Shown here in pieces: positions 18,501-26,651 of a DNA stretch of 64,000 nucleotides. The first letter of the stretch is position 1. Each line of letters opens with the position of its first letter. Source of the DNA: Halosimplex pelagicum (lineage in GTDB: Archaea; Halobacteriota; Halobacteria; Halobacteriales; Haloarculaceae); NCBI RefSeq assembly GCF_013415905.1, contig NZ_CP058909.1, forward strand, positions 4,960,001-5,024,000. The letters run 5' to 3'. Below the pieces are notes generated by a model, which was not told the DNA's origin, did no database searches, and was given only the letters and a program-made list of their open reading frames with translations. The position numbers and the translations under genes are program-made.

Positions 18501-19784
18501 AACTTCGTCCGGTCGGTGGCGACGGTGCTGGCGACGGCGATCAACCGCCACCGCTACGAGGACCGCCTCGTCCGCCAGCGCGAGCAGCTCGCCGCGCTCA
18601 ACAGCCTCAACGAGGTCGTCAACGGGATCACCGACGCCGTCGTCGACCAGTCCACCCGCGAGGAGATCGAGCGGACGGTGTGCGAGCACCTCGCCGCCGC
18701 CGACTCCTACCAGTTCGCCTGGATCGGCGAGGTCGACACCGCCGACCAGACCGTCGCGCCGCGCGCGAAGGCCGGCACGGACGGGTATCTGGATGGGATC
18801 ACGATCTCCATCGACCCGGACGACGAGCGCAGCGGCGGCCCGACCGGACGGGCGTTCCGCACGGGCGAGGTGCAGGTCACCCGGGACATCCGGGCCAGCG
18901 ACGCCCACGACCCCTGGCGCGAGCGCGTCGACAGCTACGGCGTCCGGTCGTCGGCGGCCATCCCCATCGTCCACGAGGGGACGACCTACGGCGTCCTGAA
19001 CGTCTACGCCGGCCGCCCGGACGCCTTCGAGGGCCAGGAGCGGACGGTCCTGGCCCAGCTCGGCGAGGTCGTCGGCCACGCCATCGCCGCCGCCGAGCGC
19101 AAGCAGGCGCTGCTGTCCGATGAGGTGGTCGAACTGGAGTTCCGCATCGCGGACTTCTTCGAGGAGCTCGGGCTCCCCGAACAGCCGGCGGGGCGGTTCT
19201 CGTTCGACCACGTCGTCTCCGCCGGCGACGACGACTTCCTCGTCTACGGGACGAGCTCGCCCGAGGCCGTCGAGACGCTCGAAGGCCTCGTCGAGTACCT
19301 CCCCCACTGGAACGACGTGTCGTTCCAGGAGGCCGGGACCGACGGCGACCGCGGGTTCGAACTCCGGATGGTCGAACCGCCCGTCCTGTCGACGCTCGCC
19401 TCGCTCGGCGGCTCCGTCGAGGAGGCCACCGTCGAGGACGGTGACTACCGGATGACGCTGCACGTCTCGCCGAACACGGACGTGCGCCGCATGATCGACG
19501 CCGTGACCGAGGCCTACCCCGGGGCGACGATGCTGCGCCGCCGGCAGGTGACCGAACAGGACGACCGCGAGCGCCCGACCCGGTCGCTACTGGAGGGGCT
19601 CACGGACCGCCAGCGGACCACGCTGGAGGCGGCCTACCACGCCGGCTTCTTCGAGTGGCCCCGCGACGCCTCCGGCGAGGACGTGGCCGAGTCGCTGCAG
19701 GTCTCCCCGCCCACCTTCCACCAGCACCTCCGCAAGGCCGAGGGCAAGGTGTTCGGCGGCCTCTTCGAGGGCACCGCCGACTGA
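15510..19784 (+). CDS. Multi-PAS/GAF bacterio-opsin-activator-like transcription regulator
   Basis: A 1,424-residue cytoplasmic sensor-regulator. Residues 1-70 form a winged helix (TTSEVSDRLGLGRRSTYDRLDRLVDGGHL). Six PAS domains follow at about 89-208, 221-332, 349-467, 491-589, 602-717 and 732-838, each ending in a RDVTERK-like DIT motif; PAS5 and PAS6 begin almost identically (YERIVETV), suggesting internal duplication. Two GAF domains lie at about 856-1015 and 1028-1193, then the BAT domain (about 1206-1344) and a C-terminal HTH_10 (1363-1424, LTDRQRTTLEAAYHAGFFEWPR). No kinase motif is present. ATG 15510 is chosen because the preceding in-frame codons are Arg/Cys/Trp-rich. Ligands are unknown; Bat itself senses oxygen and light in Halobacterium. 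Confidence 0.93.
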   Translation: MEPHGLTESLRETLAVFDGDGEPRTTSEVSDRLGLGRRSTYDRLDRLVDGGHLRTKKVGASARVWWRVPDSVAADAEEPDWPAAAESLVSDVLRTVDVGVFVLDDDCEVAWVNDAVERYFGIDRADALGRDKRALLDERIAPAVEDSAAFADRVRSTYDGEAGEERFECHVTAGDGRAERWLEHRSRPIESGAYAGGRVELYVDVTERKEADRSQRDQRDQFESLVDAVEEYAIFRLDTEGCVRTWNPGVARLKGYGADEIVGEHFSTFYTEADREAGVPERNLRAAAERGWIEDEGWRVRADGSRFWANVTITAIYGDDGDLEGFAKVTRDMTERREFEQRLQRERDLLERVFDAIPVGVAVLDEAGEPVRMNDRIRRYFGIGESVGASAVDAELAQLPTEAVRDEDGEPVPLDEQPYERARRSGEPVRDWVGRFDLPDLGERWLSIDAVPLADDGEVDRVVVSAEDVTQLKEQAERLERRRADLEHELDEVLERIDDGFYALDENWRFTYANDRASELLDRDRRDMVGQNVWDAFPAAAGSTFEEHYERARETGESVSFEAYFPPLATWFEVSAHPSESGLSVYFRDVTERKARERELERYERIVETVEDGIYVVDEDGYFTQVNETYAAMVGRDPEELVGSHVSTVVDEEAVAAARRLEDALAVDDRATATLEATVTGPDGEEWVGEATFSLMDAEGGPDEGDDSARERIAVVRDITERKERERELEQYERIVETVDDGIYALDDDGRFVLVNGAFCEMLGYEREELLGMEATDIYDEEYAPIVEERAESVAAGEREAATIEFELHRKDGSAVPVETRYEPFPYGDGTGRCGVVRDISERLDRERELQRRIRQQAVVTDLGQRALEERDLDALMAEATEEVAATLDNDYCKVLELDEAGEQLLLRQGVGWDEGIVGEATVSAVEDDSQAAYTLRSGDPVVVDDLRSEHRFGGPALLRDHDVRSGISVVVGSPENPWGILGTHDTEPGGVSEQDVNFVRSVATVLATAINRHRYEDRLVRQREQLAALNSLNEVVNGITDAVVDQSTREEIERTVCEHLAAADSYQFAWIGEVDTADQTVAPRAKAGTDGYLDGITISIDPDDERSGGPTGRAFRTGEVQVTRDIRASDAHDPWRERVDSYGVRSSAAIPIVHEGTTYGVLNVYAGRPDAFEGQERTVLAQLGEVVGHAIAAAERKQALLSDEVVELEFRIADFFEELGLPEQPAGRFSFDHVVSAGDDDFLVYGTSSPEAVETLEGLVEYLPHWNDVSFQEAGTDGDRGFELRMVEPPVLSTLASLGGSVEEATVEDGDYRMTLHVSPNTDVRRMIDAVTEAYPGATMLRRRQVTEQDDRERPTRSLLEGLTDRQRTTLEAAYHAGFFEWPRDASGEDVAESLQVSPPTFHQHLRKAEGKVFGGLFEGTAD

Positions 19785-19873
19785 CCGCCCGCCGACGGCG
19801 CGGCCACCGCCCACCCGCGCCGCCGCCCACACGTCCAGCCGCGCCCCCGCTCACCCGTCCGACCGCGCCGCCG

Positions 19874-20788
19874 CTACTCCTCGCGCCGGTCCAGCGCCGT
19901 CAACACGCCCCGGACGTTCATCGCCACCTCGGCGTCGGCCTTCTCCCGCCCCCACACCGCCCGCTCGGCGTCCGCCTCGGCGACGAAGCGGTCGATCACC
20001 GCCTCGTCGTCGCCCGACTCGGCCCGCCGCTCGGCGACCGCCTCGACCCACGAGTCCAGCACCTCGGCGTACCGGTCCAGTTTGTCACCCGTCTCGGCCG
20101 GCCCGAAGTGGGCGTAACACAGCACCTCGGGGTCGATCTCCCGCAGCGTGTCGATATCGTCCTGACACCCCTCGGGGTCGAAGTTCGGCGGCGGGCTCGT
20201 CGGGAAGACCTCGCCGGGACCGGGCGCGTAGATGCCCGCCGCGTCCGCGGTGAAGACCGCGTCGTTCGCGGGGTCGTGGAAGACGACCTGATGCGGGGCG
20301 TGGCCCGGCGCGTGATGGACCTCCAGCGCGTGGTCGCCCAGATCGATCGCATCGCCGCCCTCGATCTCGACGATCCGCTCGTCGGGGACCGGCTCCGGTT
20401 CCGCGTAGAACTCGATCTGGTCGCCGACCGCCGACTTCGTCCCCGCCCAGAGCCGCTCGGGGTCGGCCACGTGGGGCGCGCCGGCCGGGTGGACGTACAC
20501 GTCGGCGTTCGGGCACGCCTCGACGAGAAAGCCCGCGCCGCCCGCGTGGTCGAGGTGGACGTGCGTCAGCGCGATCACCTCGATGTCTTCGGGCGCGAGG
20601 CCCGCCTCGCGCACCAGATCGAGGACGCGCTCGTAGTTCGTGCCGATGCCGGTGTCGACCAGCGCCGGCCGGTCGTCGTCGATGAGGTAGACCGCCCCGT
20701 ACGCCTCGGTGTCGTACATCCCCGTGTCGACGTAGGACAGGTCCGTGCAGTCGCCGACCGTCACCGCGGACACGTCGCCGATGGCCAT
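19874..20788 (-). CDS. Metallo-beta-lactamase-fold hydrolase
   Basis: A 304-residue MBL-fold protein. The zinc-binding signature THVHLDHAG is at about residues 75-83, preceded by the strand ALVDTGIGTNYERV; further ligands appear as HHAPGHAPHQ (about 160) and TADAAG, and CYAHFGP near 225. It resembles SAV-type/quorum-quenching or GloB-like hydrolases, where the substrate is a thioester, lactone or related ester; the actual substrate is unknown. The start is ATG 20788 (MAIGDVSAVTVGD). It is a single gene, with the dispersed element (copy A) starting about 80 bases upstream of its start. Confidence 0.9.
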   Translation of the reverse strand: MAIGDVSAVTVGDCTDLSYVDTGMYDTEAYGAVYLIDDDRPALVDTGIGTNYERVLDLVREAGLAPEDIEVIALTHVHLDHAGGAGFLVEACPNADVYVHPAGAPHVADPERLWAGTKSAVGDQIEFYAEPEPVPDERIVEIEGGDAIDLGDHALEVHHAPGHAPHQVVFHDPANDAVFTADAAGIYAPGPGEVFPTSPPPNFDPEGCQDDIDTLREIDPEVLCYAHFGPAETGDKLDRYAEVLDSWVEAVAERRAESGDDEAVIDRFVAEADAERAVWGREKADAEVAMNVRGVLTALDRREE

Positions 20789-21301
20789 ACCCCCGAGTCG
20801 GACGGCGGCGAGTTAACCGTTCGGCCGGTCGCTTCGAGAGCGTTCAGTTCTAGTTTCGAGTGTACCGGTTGTTACTGTTGGATGAATCGCGGAATGAAGT
20901 CGACTGACAGCAACCGCAGAGGACAGCAGGCGATGAAAGCCCTCGACGCGCTCGCGGTCGCTGACCGGGATATCCGCGCTCTCCGCACCGCCCGCGCCGA
21001 TAGTGCCCGCTCAGGCGACTGAACTGCGCGCGAGCGCGCCTCGCCCTTTCAGTCCGCCAGGACAGCACGGCACCGCGACCGCGACAGCAACCGCACCGCG
21101 ACAGCAACCGCAGACAGCCTCACGCCTCCCCAGCCGCTTGCGCTTCTCGCAGGCTGCGATGCTCATCCCTCGCGCGACTATTTCGAGCGGCCCGCCACGA
21201 GGCGGGCACGCTCGACAGCACGCGCCGACCGCACAGCATCGCATTGCGACAGAATCCCCCTGACGTGCCATCGGTACGACCGAACCGGAGCGGATTCGCG
21301 A
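20789..21301. other. Intergenic region containing dispersed element A
   Basis: Except for promoter sequence for the MBL gene near 20810-20830, this 513-base stretch is filled by the dispersed element (20868-21235). No supported coding sequence is present; the short frames here are Cys/Arg/Ala-rich and are not conserved in frame between the two element copies. Confidence 0.7.
20868..21235 (+). repeat. Dispersed non-coding element, copy A
   Basis: A stretch of about 365 bases that is closely similar to 57379-57740. From 20932 to 21063 the two copies match over 132 aligned bases with about 11 differences and one indel. The left part (TTGTTACTGTTGG) and the right part also align. Near the right end is a hairpin, GAGCG-GCCCGCC / GGCGGGC-A-CGCTC (21185-21213), with loop ACGA here and AAGA in copy B. 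Copy A has an extra unit of CGCGACAGCAACCGCA. It could be a structured RNA gene, a MITE-like element or a protein-binding array; no inverted termini or target duplication were recognised. Confidence 0.85.
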
Positions 21302-22768
21302 TCAGTCGTCGGTGGCGGGTTCGGCGTCGGCGTCGGGGGTGGGGCCCACGCCGGGGGCGTCGGTGAGGGAGGCGTCGCGCCAGGTGCCCAGGCGGTACCA
21401 GGCGAAGGCGATGGCGGCGCCGGCGAGGTTGGAGACGCCGAACGCGAGCCAGATGCCCTCGTAGCCCATCTCGCCGGACGCGAACCAGGCGACGGGGAGG
21501 CGCACGAGGCCGAGCATGGTGATCGAGATGGCGGCGGCGGTCAGCGTCTTGCCGGCGCCGCGGAACCCGCCCTTGTAGGAGTGGAAGATGCCGGTGAACC
21601 CGAAGGTCGGGGCGACGTAGCGGAGGAACAGGCGGCCGATCTCGACCACCTCGGGGTCGTCGGAGAAGATGGCGACGATGTTGGGGGCGCCGAGCCACGT
21701 GAGCACGCCGACGGCGGCGAGGGCGCCGAACATGGCCTTTGCGGCGAAGTTGGTGGCGCGGCCGGCCCGCTCCTGCTCGCCGGCGCCGATGTTCTGGCCG
21801 GCCATCGTCTCGACCCCGCGGCCGACGGCGATGGCGGGGAGGAAGATGACCGAGAACATGCGGACGCCGACGGTGTAGGCGGCGATGACCGTCTCGCCGA
21901 AGGGGGTGACGATGGTCAGCATGAGCACGACGGCGATGGAGTTGCCGGTGTTCTCGATGGAGGCGGGGACGCCGACCCGGAGGATCTTCCGGAGGTAGGT
22001 CAGGTCGGGCCACATGTCCGCGAGGTGGATCTGGACGCCGCGGTTGCCGCGGAACATGATCGCCATGCCGATGACGGTCGCGAGCGCTCGCGAGAAGATG
22101 GTGGCGTAGGCGGCGCCCTCGATGCCGAGTTCGGGGAAGACCCACCAGCCGAAGATGAGGAACGGGTCGAGCACCATGTTGACGACGACGGTGACGAACA
22201 TGACCAGCATCGGCGTGATCGTGTCGCCGTAGCCGCGCATCAGCGACATGAACACGAAGAAGGCGAACATGAACACCATCCCGAGCGAGATGATCTGCAG
22301 GTAGCCGGTCGCGCCGGCGACGACGTTCTCGGGGCCGCCGATGAGGTCCAGCAGCCGTCCGACGTTGAGGTAGCCGAACGCGCCCAGCAGCAGCGACGCG
22401 ATGATGGCGAAGGTCACGGTCTGGGAGGCGGCGAACTCGGCCTGCTCCTCGTCGTCGGCGCCGATGTTCTGGGCGACGAGGATGCTCCCGGCGATGGAGA
22501 TGCCCAGCCCCAGCGAGATGAGGAAGAAGACGAGCGGGAACGCCATCCCGATGGCCGCCAGCGCCGTCTCGCTGTACTGGCCGAGCCAGATGGTGTCGAC
22601 GAGGTTGTACGCCGTCTGCAGCAGGTTGGTGACGACGATCGGCAGCGAGAGATAGAACAGCGGGCGGGGGATGTCGCCCGACGTGAGGTCGAACTCCTCG
22701 CGGTCCTTGAACACCATGTTCACCCGCCTGCGGACGCCGGCGACGAGGCGCTCCAGGGAGCCGGCCAT
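21302..22768 (-). CDS. MATE-family multidrug/Na+ efflux transporter
   Basis: A 488-residue membrane antiporter that exports organic cations or other drugs in exchange for Na+ or H+. Twelve hydrophobic segments form two homologous halves; family-like motifs include LSLPIVVTNLLQTAYNLVDTIWLGQY in the first half and VGVPASIENTGNSIA in the second. It has the cytoplasmic N-terminus expected (DIPRPLFYLSLPIV). Its ATG overlaps the stop of the upstream TetR gene in a TGATG arrangement, so the two are translationally coupled and the regulator almost certainly controls this pump. Confidence 0.94.
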   Translation of the reverse strand: MAGSLERLVAGVRRRVNMVFKDREEFDLTSGDIPRPLFYLSLPIVVTNLLQTAYNLVDTIWLGQYSETALAAIGMAFPLVFFLISLGLGISIAGSILVAQNIGADDEEQAEFAASQTVTFAIIASLLLGAFGYLNVGRLLDLIGGPENVVAGATGYLQIISLGMVFMFAFFVFMSLMRGYGDTITPMLVMFVTVVVNMVLDPFLIFGWWVFPELGIEGAAYATIFSRALATVIGMAIMFRGNRGVQIHLADMWPDLTYLRKILRVGVPASIENTGNSIAVVLMLTIVTPFGETVIAAYTVGVRMFSVIFLPAIAVGRGVETMAGQNIGAGEQERAGRATNFAAKAMFGALAAVGVLTWLGAPNIVAIFSDDPEVVEIGRLFLRYVAPTFGFTGIFHSYKGGFRGAGKTLTAAAISITMLGLVRLPVAWFASGEMGYEGIWLAFGVSNLAGAAIAFAWYRLGTWRDASLTDAPGVGPTPDADAEPATDD

Positions 22769-23610
22769 CAGTCGTCGCCTCCCGCGGCCGCCCGGCCATC
22801 GTCCCCGTCGGCGGATCCGGTCACGTCGTCGTCGTCGGTGGCCTCGGTCGCGTCGCCGTCGGTGTCACGGTCCGCATCGTTCCCCGGATCGCCGCCGAGG
22901 TCGACCGCCACGTCGGCGCCGGGGGCGACGAGGTTCTCGCGGACGTACGCGAGGAAGGTGTTGCGGACGCTCCCGTCGGTCTCGCCGAGGGCGACCCGGC
23001 GGGTGTTCACGCCGTCGACGAGCGTCGCGACGAAGGCGGCGGTGTCGTCGGGGTCCACGTCCGAGCGGATCGTCCCCTCCTCGATGCCGTCGGCGACGAT
23101 CGACCGGACGCGGTCGCGGACGAACGCGTCGACCCGCTCCAGTTGCTCGCGGTAGGCCTCGACGTAGGGCCCCTGGGCCTTGATCTCCAGCAGCGCCGTC
23201 TGGAACTCCTCGAACTCGTCCGTCTCGCCGCCGTCGTTCGGCTCGTCGCCATCCGTCTCGCCGTCGCTCGTCGCGTCGGGCCTCGACCCCGCACGCGCCT
23301 CGTCCGTTCGCTCGGCCGGGCAGAGCACCCTGTCGACGAACGTCACGAGCCGGTCGACAGCGTCGTCGCCGTCGGTCGTCCCGACGTCGTCGGTGAACGC
23401 GTCGTAGAGGTGGTCGAGGAAGGCGAGCAGCAACTCCTCCTTGGTGTCGAAGTGGTAGTGCAGCGAGGCCTTGCTCTTGTCCGATTCGTCCGCGATGTCC
23501 TGCATCGTCAGATCCGCGTAGCCGTGTTCGCACAGCGCGCGGTAGGTGGCCCCCATGATGGCCTCCGGTGTGGAGCCGTCGGCCGCGGCGCTGTCCGTCG
23601 CTCCAGTCAT
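22768..23610 (-). CDS. TetR/AcrR-family repressor of the MATE pump
   Basis: A 280-residue regulator. The N-terminal helix-turn-helix is clear at about residues 15-62: YRALCEHGYADLTMQDIADESDKSKASLHYHFDTKEELL. The ligand-binding region (about 65-225) contains an acidic low-complexity insertion (DGETDGDEPNDGGETDEFEE) and a LVDGVNTRRVALGE helix. The last 45 residues are Asp/Gly-rich disorder. It is first in an operon with the MATE transporter. Two palindromic sites upstream, one between TATA and start codon, imply autorepression. A minus-strand TATA (CTTTTGA, 23635-23641) lies about 28 bases before ATG 23610, so the mRNA is probably leaderless. The inducing ligand is unknown. Confidence 0.93.
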   Translation of the reverse strand: MTGATDSAAADGSTPEAIMGATYRALCEHGYADLTMQDIADESDKSKASLHYHFDTKEELLLAFLDHLYDAFTDDVGTTDGDDAVDRLVTFVDRVLCPAERTDEARAGSRPDATSDGETDGDEPNDGGETDEFEEFQTALLEIKAQGPYVEAYREQLERVDAFVRDRVRSIVADGIEEGTIRSDVDPDDTAAFVATLVDGVNTRRVALGETDGSVRNTFLAYVRENLVAPGADVAVDLGGDPGNDADRDTDGDATEATDDDDVTGSADGDDGRAAAGGDD

Positions 23611-23618
23611 TACCGATC

Positions 23619-23671
23619 TTAACTGACCGGTCAGTCAAAAGCGTTCCGAACTGACTGACCGGTTAGTCAAC
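23619..23671. promoter_or_regulatory. Paired TetR operators and promoter
   Basis: Site 1 is a perfect 14-base palindrome ACTGACCGGTCAGT at 23622-23635. Site 2, TGACTGACCGGTTAGTCA at 23652-23669, is the same palindrome extended by two bases per side with one mismatch. Centres are 32 bases apart, about three helical turns. Site 1 lies between the minus-strand TATA (23635-23641) and the TetR start codon, the expected place for a repressor. The divergent Hsp20 gene begins about 85 bases beyond site 2. Confidence 0.85.
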
Positions 23672-23754
23672 GAATGGCACGGGCGCTCCCGCCGACCGGG
23701 AATCGCCGCGGCGATTGAAATGGCGCGGCGCCGTCGGTTCGAGTGGAGGCAACC

Positions 23755-24066
23755 GTGACACACCACCCGGACCACGAGGTCGAACTGTTCAAAGACGAGG
23801 GGAGCTACGAGGTGTACGCCGACCTGCCGGGGTACGACCGCGCGGATATCGACCTCCGCTGGCACGACGGCCGGCTCCACGTCACCGCCGAACACCGGAC
23901 CGACGATGGGGAGACCCGCGTGTTCAACCGCCACGTCTCGGTGCCGCGGCGGGTCGACGCCGACGCAATCTCGGCGACCTACGGCGACGACGTGCTGACG
24001 GTGCGGCTCCCGGTCTCCGACGACGACGACGACCGGCCCGGGACGCGGATCGAGGTCGGGGAGTAG
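23755..24066 (+). CDS. hsp20: Hsp20/alpha-crystallin small heat-shock protein
   Basis: A 103-residue small chaperone that holds unfolding proteins. The alpha-crystallin domain fills almost the whole protein: VELFKDEGSYEVYADLPGYDRADIDLRW, LHVTAEHR and a C-terminal AISATYGDDVLTVRLPV, the conserved beta-8/9 region. The C-terminal IxI-type anchor appears only as RIEV, so oligomerisation may be weak. A GTG at 23743 is in frame, but GGAGG at 23745-23749 sits five bases before GTG 23755, so 23755 is the start. That makes it one of few genes here with a clear Shine-Dalgarno site. It shares the upstream region with the TetR operators. Confidence 0.9.
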   Translation: MTHHPDHEVELFKDEGSYEVYADLPGYDRADIDLRWHDGRLHVTAEHRTDDGETRVFNRHVSVPRRVDADAISATYGDDVLTVRLPVSDDDDDRPGTRIEVGE

Positions 24067-24141
24067 GACGCGACTACCGACGGGCGGCCCCACCGGCGCT
24101 CGACGGCGGCGGTCGGACCCTCGACGCCGGCGGTCGAACGC

Positions 24142-25104
24142 TCACACCCAGTCCAGGTCGGGGTCGATCCGGTCGGGCGGCCGCTCGCCCGCCAGCGCCG
24201 CCCGGACGTTCGCGGCGACCGTCTCGTGGAGGTCCGCGCGGGCCTCCTCGGAGTACCACGCCGCGTGGGGGGTCAGGATCGCGTCGTCGCGATCGAACAG
24301 CGGCGAGCCCGCGGGCGGTTCCTCGGCGAACACGTCCAGCCCGGCGGCAGAGATCTCGCCCGCCGCCAGCGCGTCGGCCAGCGCGGCCTCGTCGACGACG
24401 CCGCCGCGGCCGGTGTTGACGACGACCGCGTGGTCGGCCAGTCGCTCGAAGGCCGACCGATCGACCATGTCGCGAGTCTCCTCGGTTAGCGGCGCGTTCA
24501 CCGAGAGGAGTTCGGTCCGGTCGAGTAGCGCCTCGAAATCGACCTTCTCCACGCCGTCGGCGGCCATCTCCTCGGCGTCGACGTACGGGTCGTAGGCGAC
24601 GAGGTCGACGCCGAACCCATCGACCAGTTCCCGGACGCGGCGAGCGATGGGACCGTAGGAGACGAACCCGAGCGTGAGACCGGAGAGGCGGTGTATCTCG
24701 CCGCCGGCCCGCCAGTCCCAGCCGCCGGCCTTCACGTCGCGGTCGTAGCGCCCCAGCGAGCGGAGCGCGGCCAGCAGCAGCGCCACGGTGTGAGTCGCCA
24801 CCTCGTCGGTGCAGTACTCGGGGACGTTCGTCACGACCACGTCGCGCTCGGCCGCGGCGCCCACGTCGACGGTGTCGATGCCGACGCCCGCTCGCGCGAC
24901 GATCCGCAGGTCCTCGCAGGCGTCGAGCACCTCGGCGGTCACCGGCGTCGACACGTTCGCGACGAGCGCCTCGGCGTCGCTCGCGGCCTCTCGGACCGCG
25001 TCCTCGGAGCCCGTCTCGGCGACGGTGACGGTCACGTCTCCGCCCAGGTGTTGCCCCAGCAGTTCGGCGTCGATCATCGGGTCGTCGCTCGCGACGACTT
25101 CCAT
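24142..25104 (-). CDS. D-2-hydroxyacid dehydrogenase (PGDH/CtBP-like)
   Basis: A 320-residue NAD(P)-dependent dehydrogenase. The flavodoxin-like N-terminal half includes LRIVARAGVGIDTVDVGAA; the nucleotide-binding half has the less usual LGFVSYGPIARRVRELV in place of GxGxxG. Catalytic residues are visible as Arg in NTGRGGVVDE, Glu in DVFAEEPP and His in LTPHAAW. The family oxidises or reduces 2-hydroxy acids; 3-phosphoglycerate dehydrogenases have an ACT domain, which is missing here, so the substrate is open. ATG 25104 (MEVVASDDPMID) is the first good start; the upstream frame is Arg-rich. It is divergent from the AGE-family enzyme at 25250. Confidence 0.92.
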   Translation of the reverse strand: MEVVASDDPMIDAELLGQHLGGDVTVTVAETGSEDAVREAASDAEALVANVSTPVTAEVLDACEDLRIVARAGVGIDTVDVGAAAERDVVVTNVPEYCTDEVATHTVALLLAALRSLGRYDRDVKAGGWDWRAGGEIHRLSGLTLGFVSYGPIARRVRELVDGFGVDLVAYDPYVDAEEMAADGVEKVDFEALLDRTELLSVNAPLTEETRDMVDRSAFERLADHAVVVNTGRGGVVDEAALADALAAGEISAAGLDVFAEEPPAGSPLFDRDDAILTPHAAWYSEEARADLHETVAANVRAALAGERPPDRIDPDLDWV

Positions 25105-25249
25105 ACGTCGAGTCGGGACCGGCCCGGCATAAAGACGGTCGGCCGTTCCCGCTCGCCGGTGACGCTCGCGCCGCCCATGGGGACAGTCACTGAAGCCGCT
25201 CGCTTCCGCGTTGAGAGCGTTCAAGTACCGGCCGGGAGAACGCGAAACC

Positions 25250-26524
25250 ATGTCACGCGACCCCGCCACCCTCGCCGAGGCGTACCTGCCCCGACTCCGG
25301 GAGAACCTCCGCGAGACGGTGATCGACTTCTGGTACCCCCGGGCGGTCGACACCGAACACGGCGGCTTCCTCACCAGCTACGACGCCGAGGGCGAGTTCG
25401 CCGGCAACGACCGGAAGATGATCGTCACCCAGGCCCGAATGGTCTGGTTCTCCGCCCGGCTCTACCGGGCGGGCTACGGCGACGAGCTGCTCGACGCCGC
25501 GGAACGGGGCTTCGACTTCCTCACCGGGGAGATGCGCGACGACGACCACGGCGGCTACTACTGGGAGGTCGAGCGCGACGGCGAAGTGGTGAAACCGAAC
25601 AAGCACATGTACGGCCAGTCGTTCGTCCTCTACGGCCTCGCCGAGTACTACCGCGCCAGCGACGACGAGGCCGCCCGCGAGGCCGCCGTCGAGCTGTTCG
25701 AGCGATTCGAGGCCGAAGCGTACGACCACGAACACGGCGGCTACGTCGAGTACTTCGAGCCCGACTGGACGCCCATCACCGAGGGCGGCACCTACCTCGA
25801 CAACATCGAACCGGACTGGTCACCCAAGGAGGACGTCGACGCCGAACTCGACCCGACGACGAAACTGATGAACACCCACCTCCACCTGATGGAGGCCTTG
25901 ACCACCTTCTACGAGGCCACCGGCCACGACCGCGCCGGCAAACGGCTCTCGGAGCTACTGACGATCAACACCAACACGGTCGTCCGGAAGGGCCTGGGCG
26001 CCTGTACCGACAAGTACGCCCCCGACTGGCAGCCCCTGCTGGACGACGAGAACTACCGGATCGTCTCCTACGGCCACGACGTGGAGAACGTCTGGCTGAC
26101 GATGGACGCCGCCGACGCGCTGGACACTTCGCTGAACTACTACCGCGATCTGTACGAGACGCTGTGGGACTACTCGCTGGAGTACGGCTACGACGACGAC
26201 CACGGCGGCTTCTACTTCTACGGCCCCTTCGACGAGCCCGCGACCAGCCGGATCAAGGCGTGGTGGGTCCAGGCCGAGGCGCTGACCAGCGCCCTGCGGA
26301 TGTACGAACTCACCGGCGACGACCGATACGCGGACGTGTTCGCCGAGACCTACGAGTTCGTCGACGAGTACCACGTCGACCGCGAAGTCGGCGAGTGGCA
26401 CTCCGGTGTGACCGAGGATCTGGAACCGGTCGGCCGCAAGGGCGCGATGTACAAGGGCGCCTACCACAACGGCCGCGCGCTGATCGAGTGTATCGAGGCG
26501 CTGGAGCGGTTGCAGGACGCGTAA
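25250..26524 (+). CDS. AGE-family sugar epimerase/isomerase (cellobiose 2-epimerase-like)
   Basis: A 424-residue (alpha/alpha)6-barrel enzyme of the N-acylglucosamine 2-epimerase family. Motifs match cellobiose 2-epimerases and mannose isomerases: [13 protein letters not shown] (about 205-217) with a catalytic His, [22 protein letters not shown] and a final [11 protein letters not shown]. The product would be a C2-epimerised aldose or a ketose. The start is ATG 25250 ([16 protein letters not shown]), since the 13 earlier codons are basic and begin with TTG. Whether the substrate is a monosaccharide or a beta-linked disaccharide cannot be decided; a GH3 beta-glucosidase elsewhere in the window would fit cellobiose use. 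Cytoplasmic, no signal peptide. Confidence 0.87.
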   Translation: MSRDPATLAEAYLPRLRENLRETVIDFWYPRAVDTEHGGFLTSYDAEGEFAGNDRKMIVTQARMVWFSARLYRAGYGDELLDAAERGFDFLTGEMRDDDHGGYYWEVERDGEVVKPNKHMYGQSFVLYGLAEYYRASDDEAAREAAVELFERFEAEAYDHEHGGYVEYFEPDWTPITEGGTYLDNIEPDWSPKEDVDAELDPTTKLMNTHLHLMEALTTFYEATGHDRAGKRLSELLTINTNTVVRKGLGACTDKYAPDWQPLLDDENYRIVSYGHDVENVWLTMDAADALDTSLNYYRDLYETLWDYSLEYGYDDDHGGFYFYGPFDEPATSRIKAWWVQAEALTSALRMYELTGDDRYADVFAETYEFVDEYHVDREVGEWHSGVTEDLEPVGRKGAMYKGAYHNGRALIECIEALERLQDA

Positions 26525-26651
26525 CGGGGTCGCCCTCGCTCCGGGGACCGAACGACGACCGGCGGTACGCCGAAACGGGAGGCTCATGTGGGTGCGTCCG
26601 ATAGGGTCGCTATCTCCCGAGGGAGTTTACTATGACACGCGAGGGACACTC

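Noticed and set aside
15339-19463. Very long open frame (1,374 codons) on the minus strand opposite the multi-PAS regulator
   Set aside because: It mirrors the sense gene codon by codon, has no recognisable domain, and is explained by GC-rich third positions that suppress stop codons on the other strand. The same applies to long antisense frames at 29602-32808, 42663-45539 and 47181-50351.
21011-21271. Minus-strand Cys-rich frame within element A, with a similar-looking frame in element B (57560-57856)
   Set aside because: The similarity follows from the shared DNA; indels shift the frame between copies, composition is Cys/Arg/Ala-rich rather than acidic, and there is no promoter.
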